From contig CAXKVV010000183.1 in the NCBI GenBank assembly GCA_964058805.1, positions 1 through 33,456 of the forward strand: a stretch of DNA of 33,456 nt, given 5' to 3'. This DNA is from Schoenoplectus triqueter. Taxonomy: Eukaryota > Streptophyta > Magnoliopsida > Poales > Cyperaceae. The notes under the pieces are model-generated. The model saw nothing but the letters and a program-made list of their open reading frames with translations, had not been told where the DNA came from and ran no database searches. A program made the translations under genes and the position numbers. Shown one piece after another: positions 8,796 through 17,794 of the stretch (the first letter of the stretch is position 1; every line of letters starts with the position of its first letter).

Positions 8796-10873
8796 ATGGG
8801 ATCCTCTACCAGCCGCGCGTCCGACCCGCCGCCACCATCGGTGGCGAATGTGCCGCAGGAGTTCGCCGATGTCGTCATGGCGGAGAAGAGCGAGTATTTT
8901 GACCATGCGAATCTCCCTTCCCCCGTTCGGTACCGGGAGCTCCATTACGAAGCTGGGAGTGAGCATTCAATGCTTCTCTGATCGAGATAGCATTTCTTGA
9001 TTCCCTTTTACTTTCATTTTCAATTGCGTTCTTGACTTCTTTTTTCCTTGATCGGAGCCTGATACATTGCTTATATTCTTGATCGCTACTATTAACTGCA
9101 TATTTGGCAATTGAATCAATTTGTTTCAGCTATCTTGAATCCAGTTTGTTTTGAGGGGCTGAGGATCATGCTAGATAATAGACTAAATGAAAGATTCACA
9201 GTCAGGCACAAGTACTATTCTAATTATTAACTGAATGAATAATTCTTCTGTAAATTCTTCCGATGTTAACCTGTAATAATGTGATACTGACAGGTCCACT
9301 GTGGTGCCAATCTGGGCTAATTCCCCAGGTGGGATTCAACGATTCCTGACCGAGAGTTCTGAATTCGGTGCTTCCTTTAATCATCGAAAGGTTATAGATA
9401 TAACTTTCACTACTTCATATTTACTATCAAGTAGTTTCTAATCAAGTGCCAGTGCAGCTTCTTATTTCTGGAATGATAAATATGCTCGGGACACTGAATG
9501 GAGAGGTCAAGTATAATTTGACTGATAACTTCTCTTGCAGAATGATAGCAAAGGTGTTTTTTTTTTGTTTAATTTCAATGGTTAAATTTTTGGCTGGCCA
9601 CTAAGAAAAAAAAACCATGAAATTATTTCACATATTTGAGTTTGTTTTACTTCTTTGTCAGTTACCACATCTGCCAAATTTTCCATCCAAGATATTCTTG
9701 TTTGAGTATGAGGTAAGTCTTTTTAAATGTTTATTTGTATATTGATATGCGCATTGTGAATTGATTTTTGATGTCTGTTTCTGTCATTGCTAAGGGAAAA
9801 TATTATAGGTCTCGGATTGCATTAGGACAAAATGGCTTCTGTGTTGTTGATCACATGCAGGCATTTCTACGAGTAATTTGAAACTTTCATGCAAATAATT
9901 TGAAATTTCCATGCAACTATTCTGTAGCGAAAAAGATTTTAATTTTTTTATCTCACTTCCAAAATGCAGGGTGTAACCTCAAATTTATTTTTGGGAACTG
10001 ATTTAACTCGGAAGAATGAAGTGTCCTTTAATGTTGGTTTTGCAGCTCGTTATATCACTAACAAAATGGTTTGTTTCATTTAATATTAATTATTATTTTT
10101 TTCTAAAGATAATTAAAATCAATTTCCCCTACTTTTAGTAGCATGTATGTCTTCACTAAACTTGGCATCTTTATCTATTTTTAGGTTGCAAGTGGGCGAG
10201 TTTCAAGTGATGGATCAGTTTCATTGTCTTTATTCCAGACATTCTCTAAGCAGGTCAGTCACCCCTTGCAATAATTGAAGTTGTGCTTTCTTTTAATATT
10301 CTTGAACATAACCTCATTCCCTTTTTTGCCAGATTTTACTTGCTTCTCATTTCATGTATGAAGCAGCCACAGGATATATTATATCATTTGGTTGCCTGTG
10401 CAAATTTAGAGAAGTCAGTTTCTCTTCTCTGACTTCGGCATTTTGTATGTATATATTCATTATAGACCATACATTAATTCAAATGTTGTCAAACAAATGG
10501 CTGTAGTATCTGCTGAGGGTGAAGGTGGATTTTAATGCTGTTATGTCTGCTTACCTGGAGAGGGCAATGTTCCATGGCGCCACACTAATAGTTTCTGCAC
10601 AGGTCCTTCAATTTTAATTATCAAATTTGTAATTTCATTTCTATACTTCTTCATGCTGATACTTAAATTTCTGGGTCAACCTCCTTATAGTAATAACCTC
10701 GAAATATTCATGTATTGGTTTTCTTTGAACCATTTTTAGTTCACTCTTATGTTTTTCAGATCGATCAAACAAGGAGAAATTACAAGTTTGGATGTGGCCT
10801 GCATTTTGACAGGGCTATACTGCCAAATGCTCAACAGATATGTCCTTATCCCAACTCCCTAGTTGAAATTTGA
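8796..10873 (+). CDS. TOM40: TOM40-like mitochondrial import channel protein, copy 2
   Basis: The gene has eleven exons: 8796-8958, 9130-9211, 9294-9390, 9458-9553, 9662-9712, 9795-9860, 9970-10068, 10185-10253, 10333-10413, 10507-10602 and 10760-10873. Together they give 1014 nt, or 337 residues. TOM40 forms the outer-membrane pore of the TOM complex (Porin_3 beta-barrel). Diagnostic segments are SEYFDHANLPSPVRYRELHY (residues about 33-52), EFGASFNHRK, RIALGQ, GFAARYITNKMVASGRVSSD and YKFGCGLHF. The last fits the beta-signal (polar-x-Gly-x-x-hydrophobic-x-hydrophobic) read by the sorting machinery. Plant TOM40 is about 310 residues and ends near this strand; here about 22 more residues follow. 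Exon 6 ends at a GC instead of GT (9861); a GT 12 bases downstream would add four residues in frame. All other junctions are GT-AG. The frame is open, but divergence from ordinary TOM40 is high, so it may be a diverged paralogue or a young pseudogene. Confidence 0.8.
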
Positions 10874-11657
10874 AGGAGTTTTCTTCATAACTGTTCTTTC
10901 AACAATGTAAGAAGGGAGGATGCAGTAGTTCTGCCTGCATTATTACATCTCTGCTAACCAAAAGTGTTTTGCCTGAGTTTTGTATTTTTTTTTTAATTTC
11001 AAATACTCATACTGTACCAGTAAATAAGCAAGATATTAAGAATATTCTTTTTCGGTTTTTAATGTCTCTATGATAACACAGTAATCCTGTCAAACGGTAT
11101 AGCTTATGAACCATAATGTACTGCTTGTAGTGTAAGCATGCTGATGTTTTTCAGTTTTGTCACATGGTTGTAGTTCTTGTACAAGTATGCTATGATATGA
11201 TTTCTTTTACTCTGGTATTGTACTCTGATGATTGCTGTACGAACAATAAAATTGCTTCGTAAGTTAACATTATTGTTTTGAGTATGAGCAAAGACTTCCA
11301 TGAGCTAAATAAATACAAATTCGGCTAATTTAATTTCAGTGTCTGAGCATTTATCCTGGTAAGAATTAGACATTAATATCAAAAAACACAAAATTAAGTT
11401 AAGACTTAAGACACCACAAAATTTCCAAGTGTTCTTTTCCCAATAAAATAGATAAATACAGGTGTTGAACTGCACTAATTACACAAGATATGCTGATCAG
11501 AAATCTTATACAAGTTAGTTTGCCCAGCTGAGAGTTTAAACAAGATGCCAATTTGTGTGATAGATAGATTACACTTATATATGATTTTTCCTACAAAATT
11601 AATTATGCGAGCACACAACCCTATTCTAACCAAGAATAAAAAAAGAATGAAGAAGAA
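10874..11657. other. convergent intergenic region / 3' UTRs
   Basis: TOM40-like copy 2 and the hyccin gene end toward each other here. AATAAA at 11245-11250 is the likely poly(A) signal of the TOM40-like gene and is conserved in copy 1. The part nearest 11658 should be hyccin 3' UTR. About 120 bp at 10930-11050 have no match in copy 1. Confidence 0.55.
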
Positions 11658-12677
11658 TTATCTAGAAGAAATAGAAGCCCTTAATGCCTCTAGTTCAGAG
11701 ACATCTGTAGTGATAGGCGAAGGCGACAGCTCTGGTACCATCTCCTCCACCATATCTCCTAACCTAATCAAACCTCGACTTGCCAGAATTGCCTTTGAAT
11801 CAAAATCCTTCATTGCTCTCATATGAAGGCACTTTGCAGCCTTGGAAGACTTCTCCTTCAGCTCCTCTGAGTTTGTGGGTCCCAACAGACAGTGACCCAA
11901 TATCCTCAACACGGATTGAGACAGCTCCCAAGAAAGTGGTACCCTGCTGCACTTCTCCTCTCTGTTATCGCCTTCTTCACTCGGCTTGGCACCCGATGAT
12001 CCATCTCGGCCCGCCCAAGCAATACAAAATTCACAAAATTCAATCTTGGAACAGACTGGCATGAGAGAAATATTGTTGTAGTAAAGATCGAGTGCCACAC
12101 TGACAATCAGGCCTCGCTTCGTGGCTCGTATGGTGTTATACGGTTCTAGTATTGGTGAAAGCACAACCTCAATCGGTTCAAGTTCAGTCGTCGCACTCTT
12201 CCCTTTAGTGACGGTCTTACCTGACTCAACGACACCTGAAATACGCATGTTAGGGATCATGATAGTACAAGGCTCTCCTGCACGGATCACCATCTCATGG
12301 GAATAGAGAGCGAGAAACACGGCCTCGAAGCCAGCGAGTGTTTCTTTAGAAGAGATGGTACGACATAGGTACACACCAGCTAGCGTAGGAATGTAACTAA
12401 TGACGACAAGTTGGAGGTCGGAAATGTTGGATTGGAATGTGTCATAGAGCCAGCGACATAGGTCATCAGTGCCAGAGCCGGAGTTGGTGAGGCGAAGGCG
12501 GCACATGATTTCCTGGCAGATGGTTTGATTGTGGAGGAGAGACAAAGCCTGGTTGTCTCCACTTTCAATGGAGTCAGCGATGGGGCCCAAGATCAGAGAA
12601 AGGGAGTCGACGATGGGTTGGGCCCGGGAGACGGTGTGCTGGAGTGAGGGCTTGAGAGGTGATTCATCCGTGGACAT
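11658..12677 (-). CDS. HYC: hyccin-family protein (PI4K-alpha complex subunit)
   Basis: A single open exon of 339 residues shows hyccin (FAM126) family features. The N-terminal part reads SRAQPIVDSLSLILGPIADS and is followed by a helical core (LCRWLYDTF, YIPTLAGVYL, AGFEAVFLALYSHE). A conserved middle reads IRAGEPCTIMIPNMRISGVV. The C-terminal half includes LDLYYNNISLMPVCSK and an ILGHCLLGP segment. In animals hyccin stabilises the plasma-membrane PI4KA-TTC7-EFR3 complex; the Arabidopsis HYC proteins play the equal part with PI4K-alpha1, NPG and EFOP. I chose the ATG at 12677. The frame stays open further 5' but has no upstream ATG, only (CT)n leader. The stop is TAA at 11658-11660. There is no frameshift or missing segment. 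Family assignment is by recognition of the sequence; the PI4K role is inferred from the family. Confidence 0.85.
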   Translation of the reverse strand: MSTDESPLKPSLQHTVSRAQPIVDSLSLILGPIADSIESGDNQALSLLHNQTICQEIMCRLRLTNSGSGTDDLCRWLYDTFQSNISDLQLVVISYIPTLAGVYLCRTISSKETLAGFEAVFLALYSHEMVIRAGEPCTIMIPNMRISGVVESGKTVTKGKSATTELEPIEVVLSPILEPYNTIRATKRGLIVSVALDLYYNNISLMPVCSKIEFCEFCIAWAGRDGSSGAKPSEEGDNREEKCSRVPLSWELSQSVLRILGHCLLGPTNSEELKEKSSKAAKCLHMRAMKDFDSKAILASRGLIRLGDMVEEMVPELSPSPITTDVSELEALRASISSR

Positions 12678-12718
12678 ATTTTGAAGATCCAAAGGAAAAT
12701 ATGGAGATAGCTGTTGAT

Positions 12719-12753
<35 letters not shown>

Positions 12754-12907
12754 GCTGATCGGAAAGAGAAGAAATGGTTCTGTAAATTTGGGGAGAGGAA
12801 GAGTGATGTGTTGTTGTTTTTCCAATTTTAGCGGGAAGCTGCATCGATCTATGTTGATTTTCTATGGCTGGTATACATAAGAGACATTAATGCAATTCTT
12901 TTATATG
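12678..12907 (-). promoter_or_regulatory. hyccin leader with (CT)n tract and TATA-like box
   Basis: Read on the minus strand, ATATAAAAG lies at 12906-12898. A start about 30 nt downstream would give a leader of roughly 190 nt. The leader contains an uninterrupted (CT)15 tract (GA on the plus strand, 12720-12749). Such 5' UTR GA/CT tracts are common near plant core promoters and can bind GAGA-type (BPC) factors. The start site is inferred. Confidence 0.5.
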
Positions 12908-13802
12908 GCAGTACAGAATTAAAGTCGTGCACTATAATATGTATATCATCAAATTATCACCGAGCTGTCACAAACTCAATTTTTTTTTCTTTAACTCAAT
13001 ATAAACAACACTTTAAATTTCTACTTGTATGGTTGGATCACATTCTTGGTCTTTGCCGATGCTACATAAGCACTACTTTCATAGCTTTCTTTTCTCTTTT
13101 TTTTTTCTTTTTTTTTTGTCAGATTTAGTAGTATTGTATTGTATTGTATGTAGGGATGTCTTCATAACGCAAGAAAAAAAATAGGATTTAGGAGACTTTA
13201 GATACTTAAATCATCGCTAGTTATTTGACTTTTATTTAAAATATACAATTTCATACAATCTACATTTCTACTGCATTTCAGAATTTTTTAGATCGGAAAT
13301 TCACAATTATTTTTTTAATTTCCTTAATCTAGAATTTCACATGAGAAGAGAACTTTGCAGTCAACAATTTAAGCAACTAATTGATCACAACCCCTGACAA
13401 AATATCAAAATGCAAAAACAGTCATATATAACAACATCATGAATTCTTCATTTTTTTTCGGGACATTACAAATTTACAATTTATGAGAATTCTGCAGTAC
13501 AGTAATAAAAATTTATCATCAAATTAAAGATGAATGAATGGAGATTATGCTATGGATCAGAAAAAATTTAGACCGTTCAATTTTGTATATTAAATTGCTA
13601 TGATAAAGTTTTTTTTAATATAACTAAAGCAGAGAAGTTGATAAGTGAAAGTCATAATCACTAATTAATGATTTTCCTTCCAATCCATAGCAGATTATCG
13701 CATAATATGATACTAAAATTGTTAAGTCTTTGTCGTTTAATTTAAGACATTAGTCGTATAGCATAACAGTCGGATAAATTACATCACCATCCATTTATTC
13801 TA
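12908..13802. other. no gene seen; AT-rich
   Basis: This is AT-rich DNA upstream of the hyccin promoter. It has long T runs (13083-13119) and a short (GTATT)n tract near 13131-13149. No exons or transposon ends were recognised. Distal hyccin promoter elements could lie here. Confidence 0.5.
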
Positions 13803-13902
13803 CATTGGACGGCTCGGCTCTATAGATAGAAGCAGTGTTTTAAAATGTGGTCCATTGGATAGCTCGGCTCTATAGATAGAAGCAGTGTTTTAAAATGTGG
13901 TC
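13803..13902. repeat. 50-bp tandem duplication
   Basis: Two 50-bp units (13803-13852 and 13853-13902) differ only near their starts (GGACGGCTCGG against GGATAGCTCGG). Each includes CTATAGATAGAAGCAGTG and ends TGTGGTC. The near identity points to a recent duplication. Confidence 0.9.
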
Positions 13903-14614
13903 CATACAGAGACATATGTGTATACAGTGATTGCATCGTACTCAAAATAATATGCGGTGTTAATATGCGACTTTGGTCTAGTATGTAATATGTGCGGTCC
14001 AATATGCGATCTGAGTATGCCGTTTATGCGGCCCAGTATGCGGTATGTATTATATAAGAGTTAAAACTCGTTTAATATATAGTATATATCATAAAATAAA
14101 TTGAAAAAAACTACCTTCAAAGTTTGAAAAAATAATATATATTTATTGAGATTCGAACTTGCACGAATGTGCTATTACATAAATATTAAAATAACTCTAT
14201 ACTCCTATTTATTATATAATAAATATAAAATTTACATATAAAACTTCGCATGAAAATTTATATATATATATATATATATAGTGTATATGTGAGATGCTAT
14301 AATCATTGGCAAGTATATTGAAATTCAGAAGTACGAGCGGTTTATGCATTTTCCCACTTGGCCACTTGGCCACTTGGGTCGGGTCGGGACTCGGGAGCAC
14401 GAAACAGAATCCTGTTACTCCGTATCCGAGTGGGCACGCTTTTACTGTGGTATTTCGTGTAGCAGCTCTTTTACTCATAAATAAATTTAAAATACTGCGG
14501 CAGCACCACTCTCTACGTCAATCCCATAGGATTCGGTATCAAACGATCTGCTCTATTATCCCCTAGGATTGAAAACCACCCTGTAATAAGAAACACTGCT
14601 AGGTGCCGCATAAA
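13903..14614. other. no gene seen; repeat-like DNA with TATGCGG words
   Basis: Positions 13950-14046 hold several TATGCGG/ATATGCGA words, similar to words at 29110-29200. A (TA)n tract is at 14259-14280. An ACTTGGCC-type 9-bp tandem repeat (14355-14378) runs into GGGTCGGGTCGGGA. No gene structure was recognised. Confidence 0.45.
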
Positions 14615-15462
14615 TAGTGTTCTAAATTTAGACACGCCGTGGCCGGAAACGGTACGAACACGGTTGGAAACGGAACGGGTTAAGGCACGGCACGGGAATG
14701 GGAACGGTACTGTTTCGTATCCGTGTCTTAACCGTGTCGTGTCCAGCTTTTAGAAAATTTGGAACGGCACGACACGGCATGGTTAAGACGTTAGACACGG
14801 CACGGAACGGCACGGGTACCAGGCACGGAACGGAACGGGGAGATTTGTATGATGAATTTAAAAATACAAAATATAAAGTGTCATTAACTTCTGATATTTG
14901 ATCGGCTGGTAAACATGATAAGTCATATTGCACTGTTGCTGCTCATTGGATCACTGATGATATCAACTTTGGGACATAGTTTTTAAATAAAAAATTACTT
15001 ACTTTTCGAGAACTGAAATATCCGCATGATGCAGAATTAATATTTAGGTTTGTGTTGAGTATCATTGAGGAAAATATCAATGTCGAGATAATTTTTTTTT
15101 CTATTAGTTTCGATAATGCTAGTAACTGTAATGCCGCAATTAGACTTTTAACAAATACTCTCAAACCCATAATGGATGGTGCATTTTTCCACACAAAATG
15201 TGCATGTCATATTCTAAATTTAATTGTGAAAGCTGGTATGGAAGTCGACCCAATTCAGAATTTGATCGGCACGACACAATTAAGGCACGGCACGCCAGAC
15301 ACGGCGTGCCTTATCCGTGCCGTGCCTCCTTCTATCATTTTTGGGCACAGCACGGCACGACACGAAAAAAATAAAATAATAAAAGACACGGCGCGGTACG
15401 GCACGAAATCACGGCATGCCCGAACACGACACGGTCCGACACGGCACGAATTTAGAACACTA
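14615..15462. mobile_element. hAT transposon derivative, 848 bp, internally deleted
   Basis: The ends are TAGTGTTCTAAATTTAG and AATTTAGAACACTA, a good terminal inverted repeat. They are flanked by a perfect 8-bp duplication, CGCATAAA (14607-14614 and 15463-15470), as made by hAT transposases. Both subterminal regions are packed with GC-rich CACGGCACGG-type repeats in both orientations (14631-14850 and 15270-15450), the usual transposase-binding arrangement. The centre keeps a piece of transposase gene. It is too short to be autonomous. Confidence 0.92.
14911..15267 (+). pseudogene. hAT transposase fragment
   Basis: About 119 codons can be read in one frame with a single TAG near 14980. Family-like segments are HDKSYCTVAAHWITDD, LTFRELKYPHDAE, FDNASNCNAAI (Asp codon at 15112, in the RNase H-like core region) and FFHTKCACHILNLIVKAG. 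The BED zinc finger and the C-terminal dimerisation domain are missing, so this is a remnant from internal deletion of the parent element. Confidence 0.85.
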
Positions 15463-15470
15463 CGCATAAA

Positions 15471-17330
15471 TACATCATATTTTCCCATTTAGACCCCCAC
15501 AAAACATAATATTTGTTGGATAACACCCAACATGAACAATGCCGCATAAAAATGATGTCAGAGTCAGACAACTTTTTTCGAGCTATCATGTTTTCCATCG
15601 ATCTGACATCATGATCCAAATAAAAATAAAAAGTTACTGATAAAACCTTTATGTTACTTTATCTGCTAGCGATTATGCTGCACCGATCAATATCATGATT
15701 TCATGTCTACTGAATTTCTTTTCAGTTTCTAAGAAAACATGCTTCTCCTTGATAATGCATGTTAATTTCTAGCTGGTGGTAAGATGCTCATCAACATCAT
15801 GTGGAATTGATGATAAAATATTTACATTTGACAAAAAGAGAATTTCCAACTCTGAAAACAAAACAAACAAGTTTTCATTAATCCAAGACACGTGCCAATA
15901 CAATAGAACTTAGTGACATCGATTCAATACCCCTAACTAATACTAAATAAAGAAAATAAGAAATTATATTATGTATTGAAAATAAGAATGCAAGTACTTC
16001 TAAACGGGTTAATTGTTGTAAGCTAAAATTGTCTTCAATAAACGAACACTTTCAAAATGCATACTTGATTTCCGTAGTGGGAAACTTGAAAAGGACTTTT
16101 GAAGGCTGACATTTGTCTGGTTAGTAAAATTATACAAAAACTTGACATTGCAAATTTCTGAATTTCAGCCCACTTTAGAAATGTTATTTGGGTTGGGTGT
16201 TAATTTATGGTTTGAAGGTGAATTTGGGCTGAATTTCTCGTTTTGGGCTAAGAGTGACAAATTCGACATATTCCAACTTCTAATAAATAACATGCACATG
16301 ATATTTTTTTTGGAACAAGTAAAAATTGTCCCCAACTCTAATAAACTCGCAATTACTTTATTTATTCAACCAAAAAGATTACTTTCTTTCTTTTTAACAT
16401 GATATAAACTAAAGACATCTAGGTGGTCAAATATGCATTTTTTTTTATTTTCCTGACGTGTTGTATATATATATTTGATACAGGTATCGATTATATTTTT
16501 ATTCACATAATTATTCTTCTTGGTTTATCTGCCATTCTGGTAATTGGAAAAATTCGTTTGTGCGGTCACTGAGAATCCCATTTGCAAAAAATATCTTAAT
16601 ATATTTTTTAAAAAAAATTTTGTCTTGTGCATCTCTTTAGTTTCTTTCAGTGAGTATTTTTGTCACAACAGAAGAACCTAATATTAGTAAAAAAAAAAAT
16701 AGATAAACCTTTAAGCGAAATTTGAAAAATGCAGAAGTTTCTAGTCGTCCTCAAGATAAAAAGAAAATTACAAACTAGCTTCATATTGAAAATAAAATCT
16801 TAGTCAAATCTTTATCATTGAAGAAAAACGATTGCTAGATTAAACCATGTTTTATTGAGATATTCAAAGTCACGTTTCTTCTGCATCTTATGTTTCCTTA
16901 GACAACAATTTGTTGCATAAAAACCAATCAAATAAAATTAAGTAAAATTTCTTAAATAGCTTTTAAACCAACCTTCTGTTGTTTGCTTAATTGTTAATGA
17001 TCCCTTCAAGGTTTTATCCAAAGAGGTTCATGCACCGACCAACCTATAGAGAATAGATGATTATTTAGCTAGAGAGGGAACACGTTATGAGGAAGTTATT
17101 TACTTATTTGAAAGAACAGTTATCTTGGGAAAATAAACAAGATATCTGAAGATCTCATAAATTATATATAAATTAGAGTTTACTTTATCCTACCAATTAA
17201 ATCTAAGCAAGATTTATAACTGTTCTTTTTAATTAGGTTTATTATCATAAACGTGTCAGCTATGCTCCCTTCAAGTGCATATATATTGGGTGGGATCTCT
17301 ATTTTGAATCACATGTGCATTGCTCGTAAT
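15471..17330. other. no gene seen; AT-rich
   Basis: This is long AT-rich DNA with only short, motif-free open frames. A frame at 16142-16402 is open for 86 codons but matches nothing I know and has no splice context. No element ends were recognised. Confidence 0.5.
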
Positions 17331-17786
17331 TAGGGGTGTCAATTATCGACTCGATCTGATCCAATTTGAACCTGATCCGACCTGATATTACTCGAAAATA
17401 AATGGATCGGGTATGGATTTATTTTTTTTGTCCCGAATCGGGTCAGGTCGGGTTCGAATCAACCCGACCCGACCCGATTAATTATATTTTTTTTTTGAAG
17501 TAATTTTATTATTTAGTACTAATTAAAGCTTAAATATACACTAATTATATATTAATAAAGATTAATTATAAATTAATCAATATTTAATTACTTAAAATTA
17601 TATAAAAATAATTAATAAATATTTCATTATTTTATACGGGTCGGGTCAGGTCGACCCGTGACCCGATCGGGTCGGGTATGAGTTAAAAAATTTTGACCCG
17701 AATTTAATCGGGTCGGGTTCGGATCGGATAAAAAATAATAATAAAATAATATGACCCGACCCGAACCCGACCCATTGACACCCCTA
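17331..17786. mobile_element. hAT-type MITE, 456 bp, young copy
   Basis: The ends TAGGGGTGTCAAT and ATTGACACCCCTA form a perfect 13-bp inverted repeat. They are flanked by a perfect 8-bp duplication, CTCGTAAT (17323-17330 and 17787-17794). Subterminal arrays of GGGTCGGGT/ACCCGACCC fill both ends, and the centre is AT-rich and non-coding. It is the same family as 7630-8055 but better preserved. Confidence 0.93.
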
Positions 17787-17794
17787 CTCGTAAT

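Noticed and set aside
12678..12692. Longer hyccin start at 12692
   Set aside because: The codon there is TTG, not ATG. The first ATG in frame is at 12677, just after the leader.
13833..14599. Possible hAT element between AGCAGTGTTTTAAAATG and its weak inverse at 14585-14600
   Set aside because: The inverted match is only about 10 bp and there is no 8-bp target duplication.
17440..17470. tRNA-like GGGTTCGAATC word
   Set aside because: It is part of the GGGTCGGGT repeats of the hAT MITE; no cloverleaf can be formed around it.
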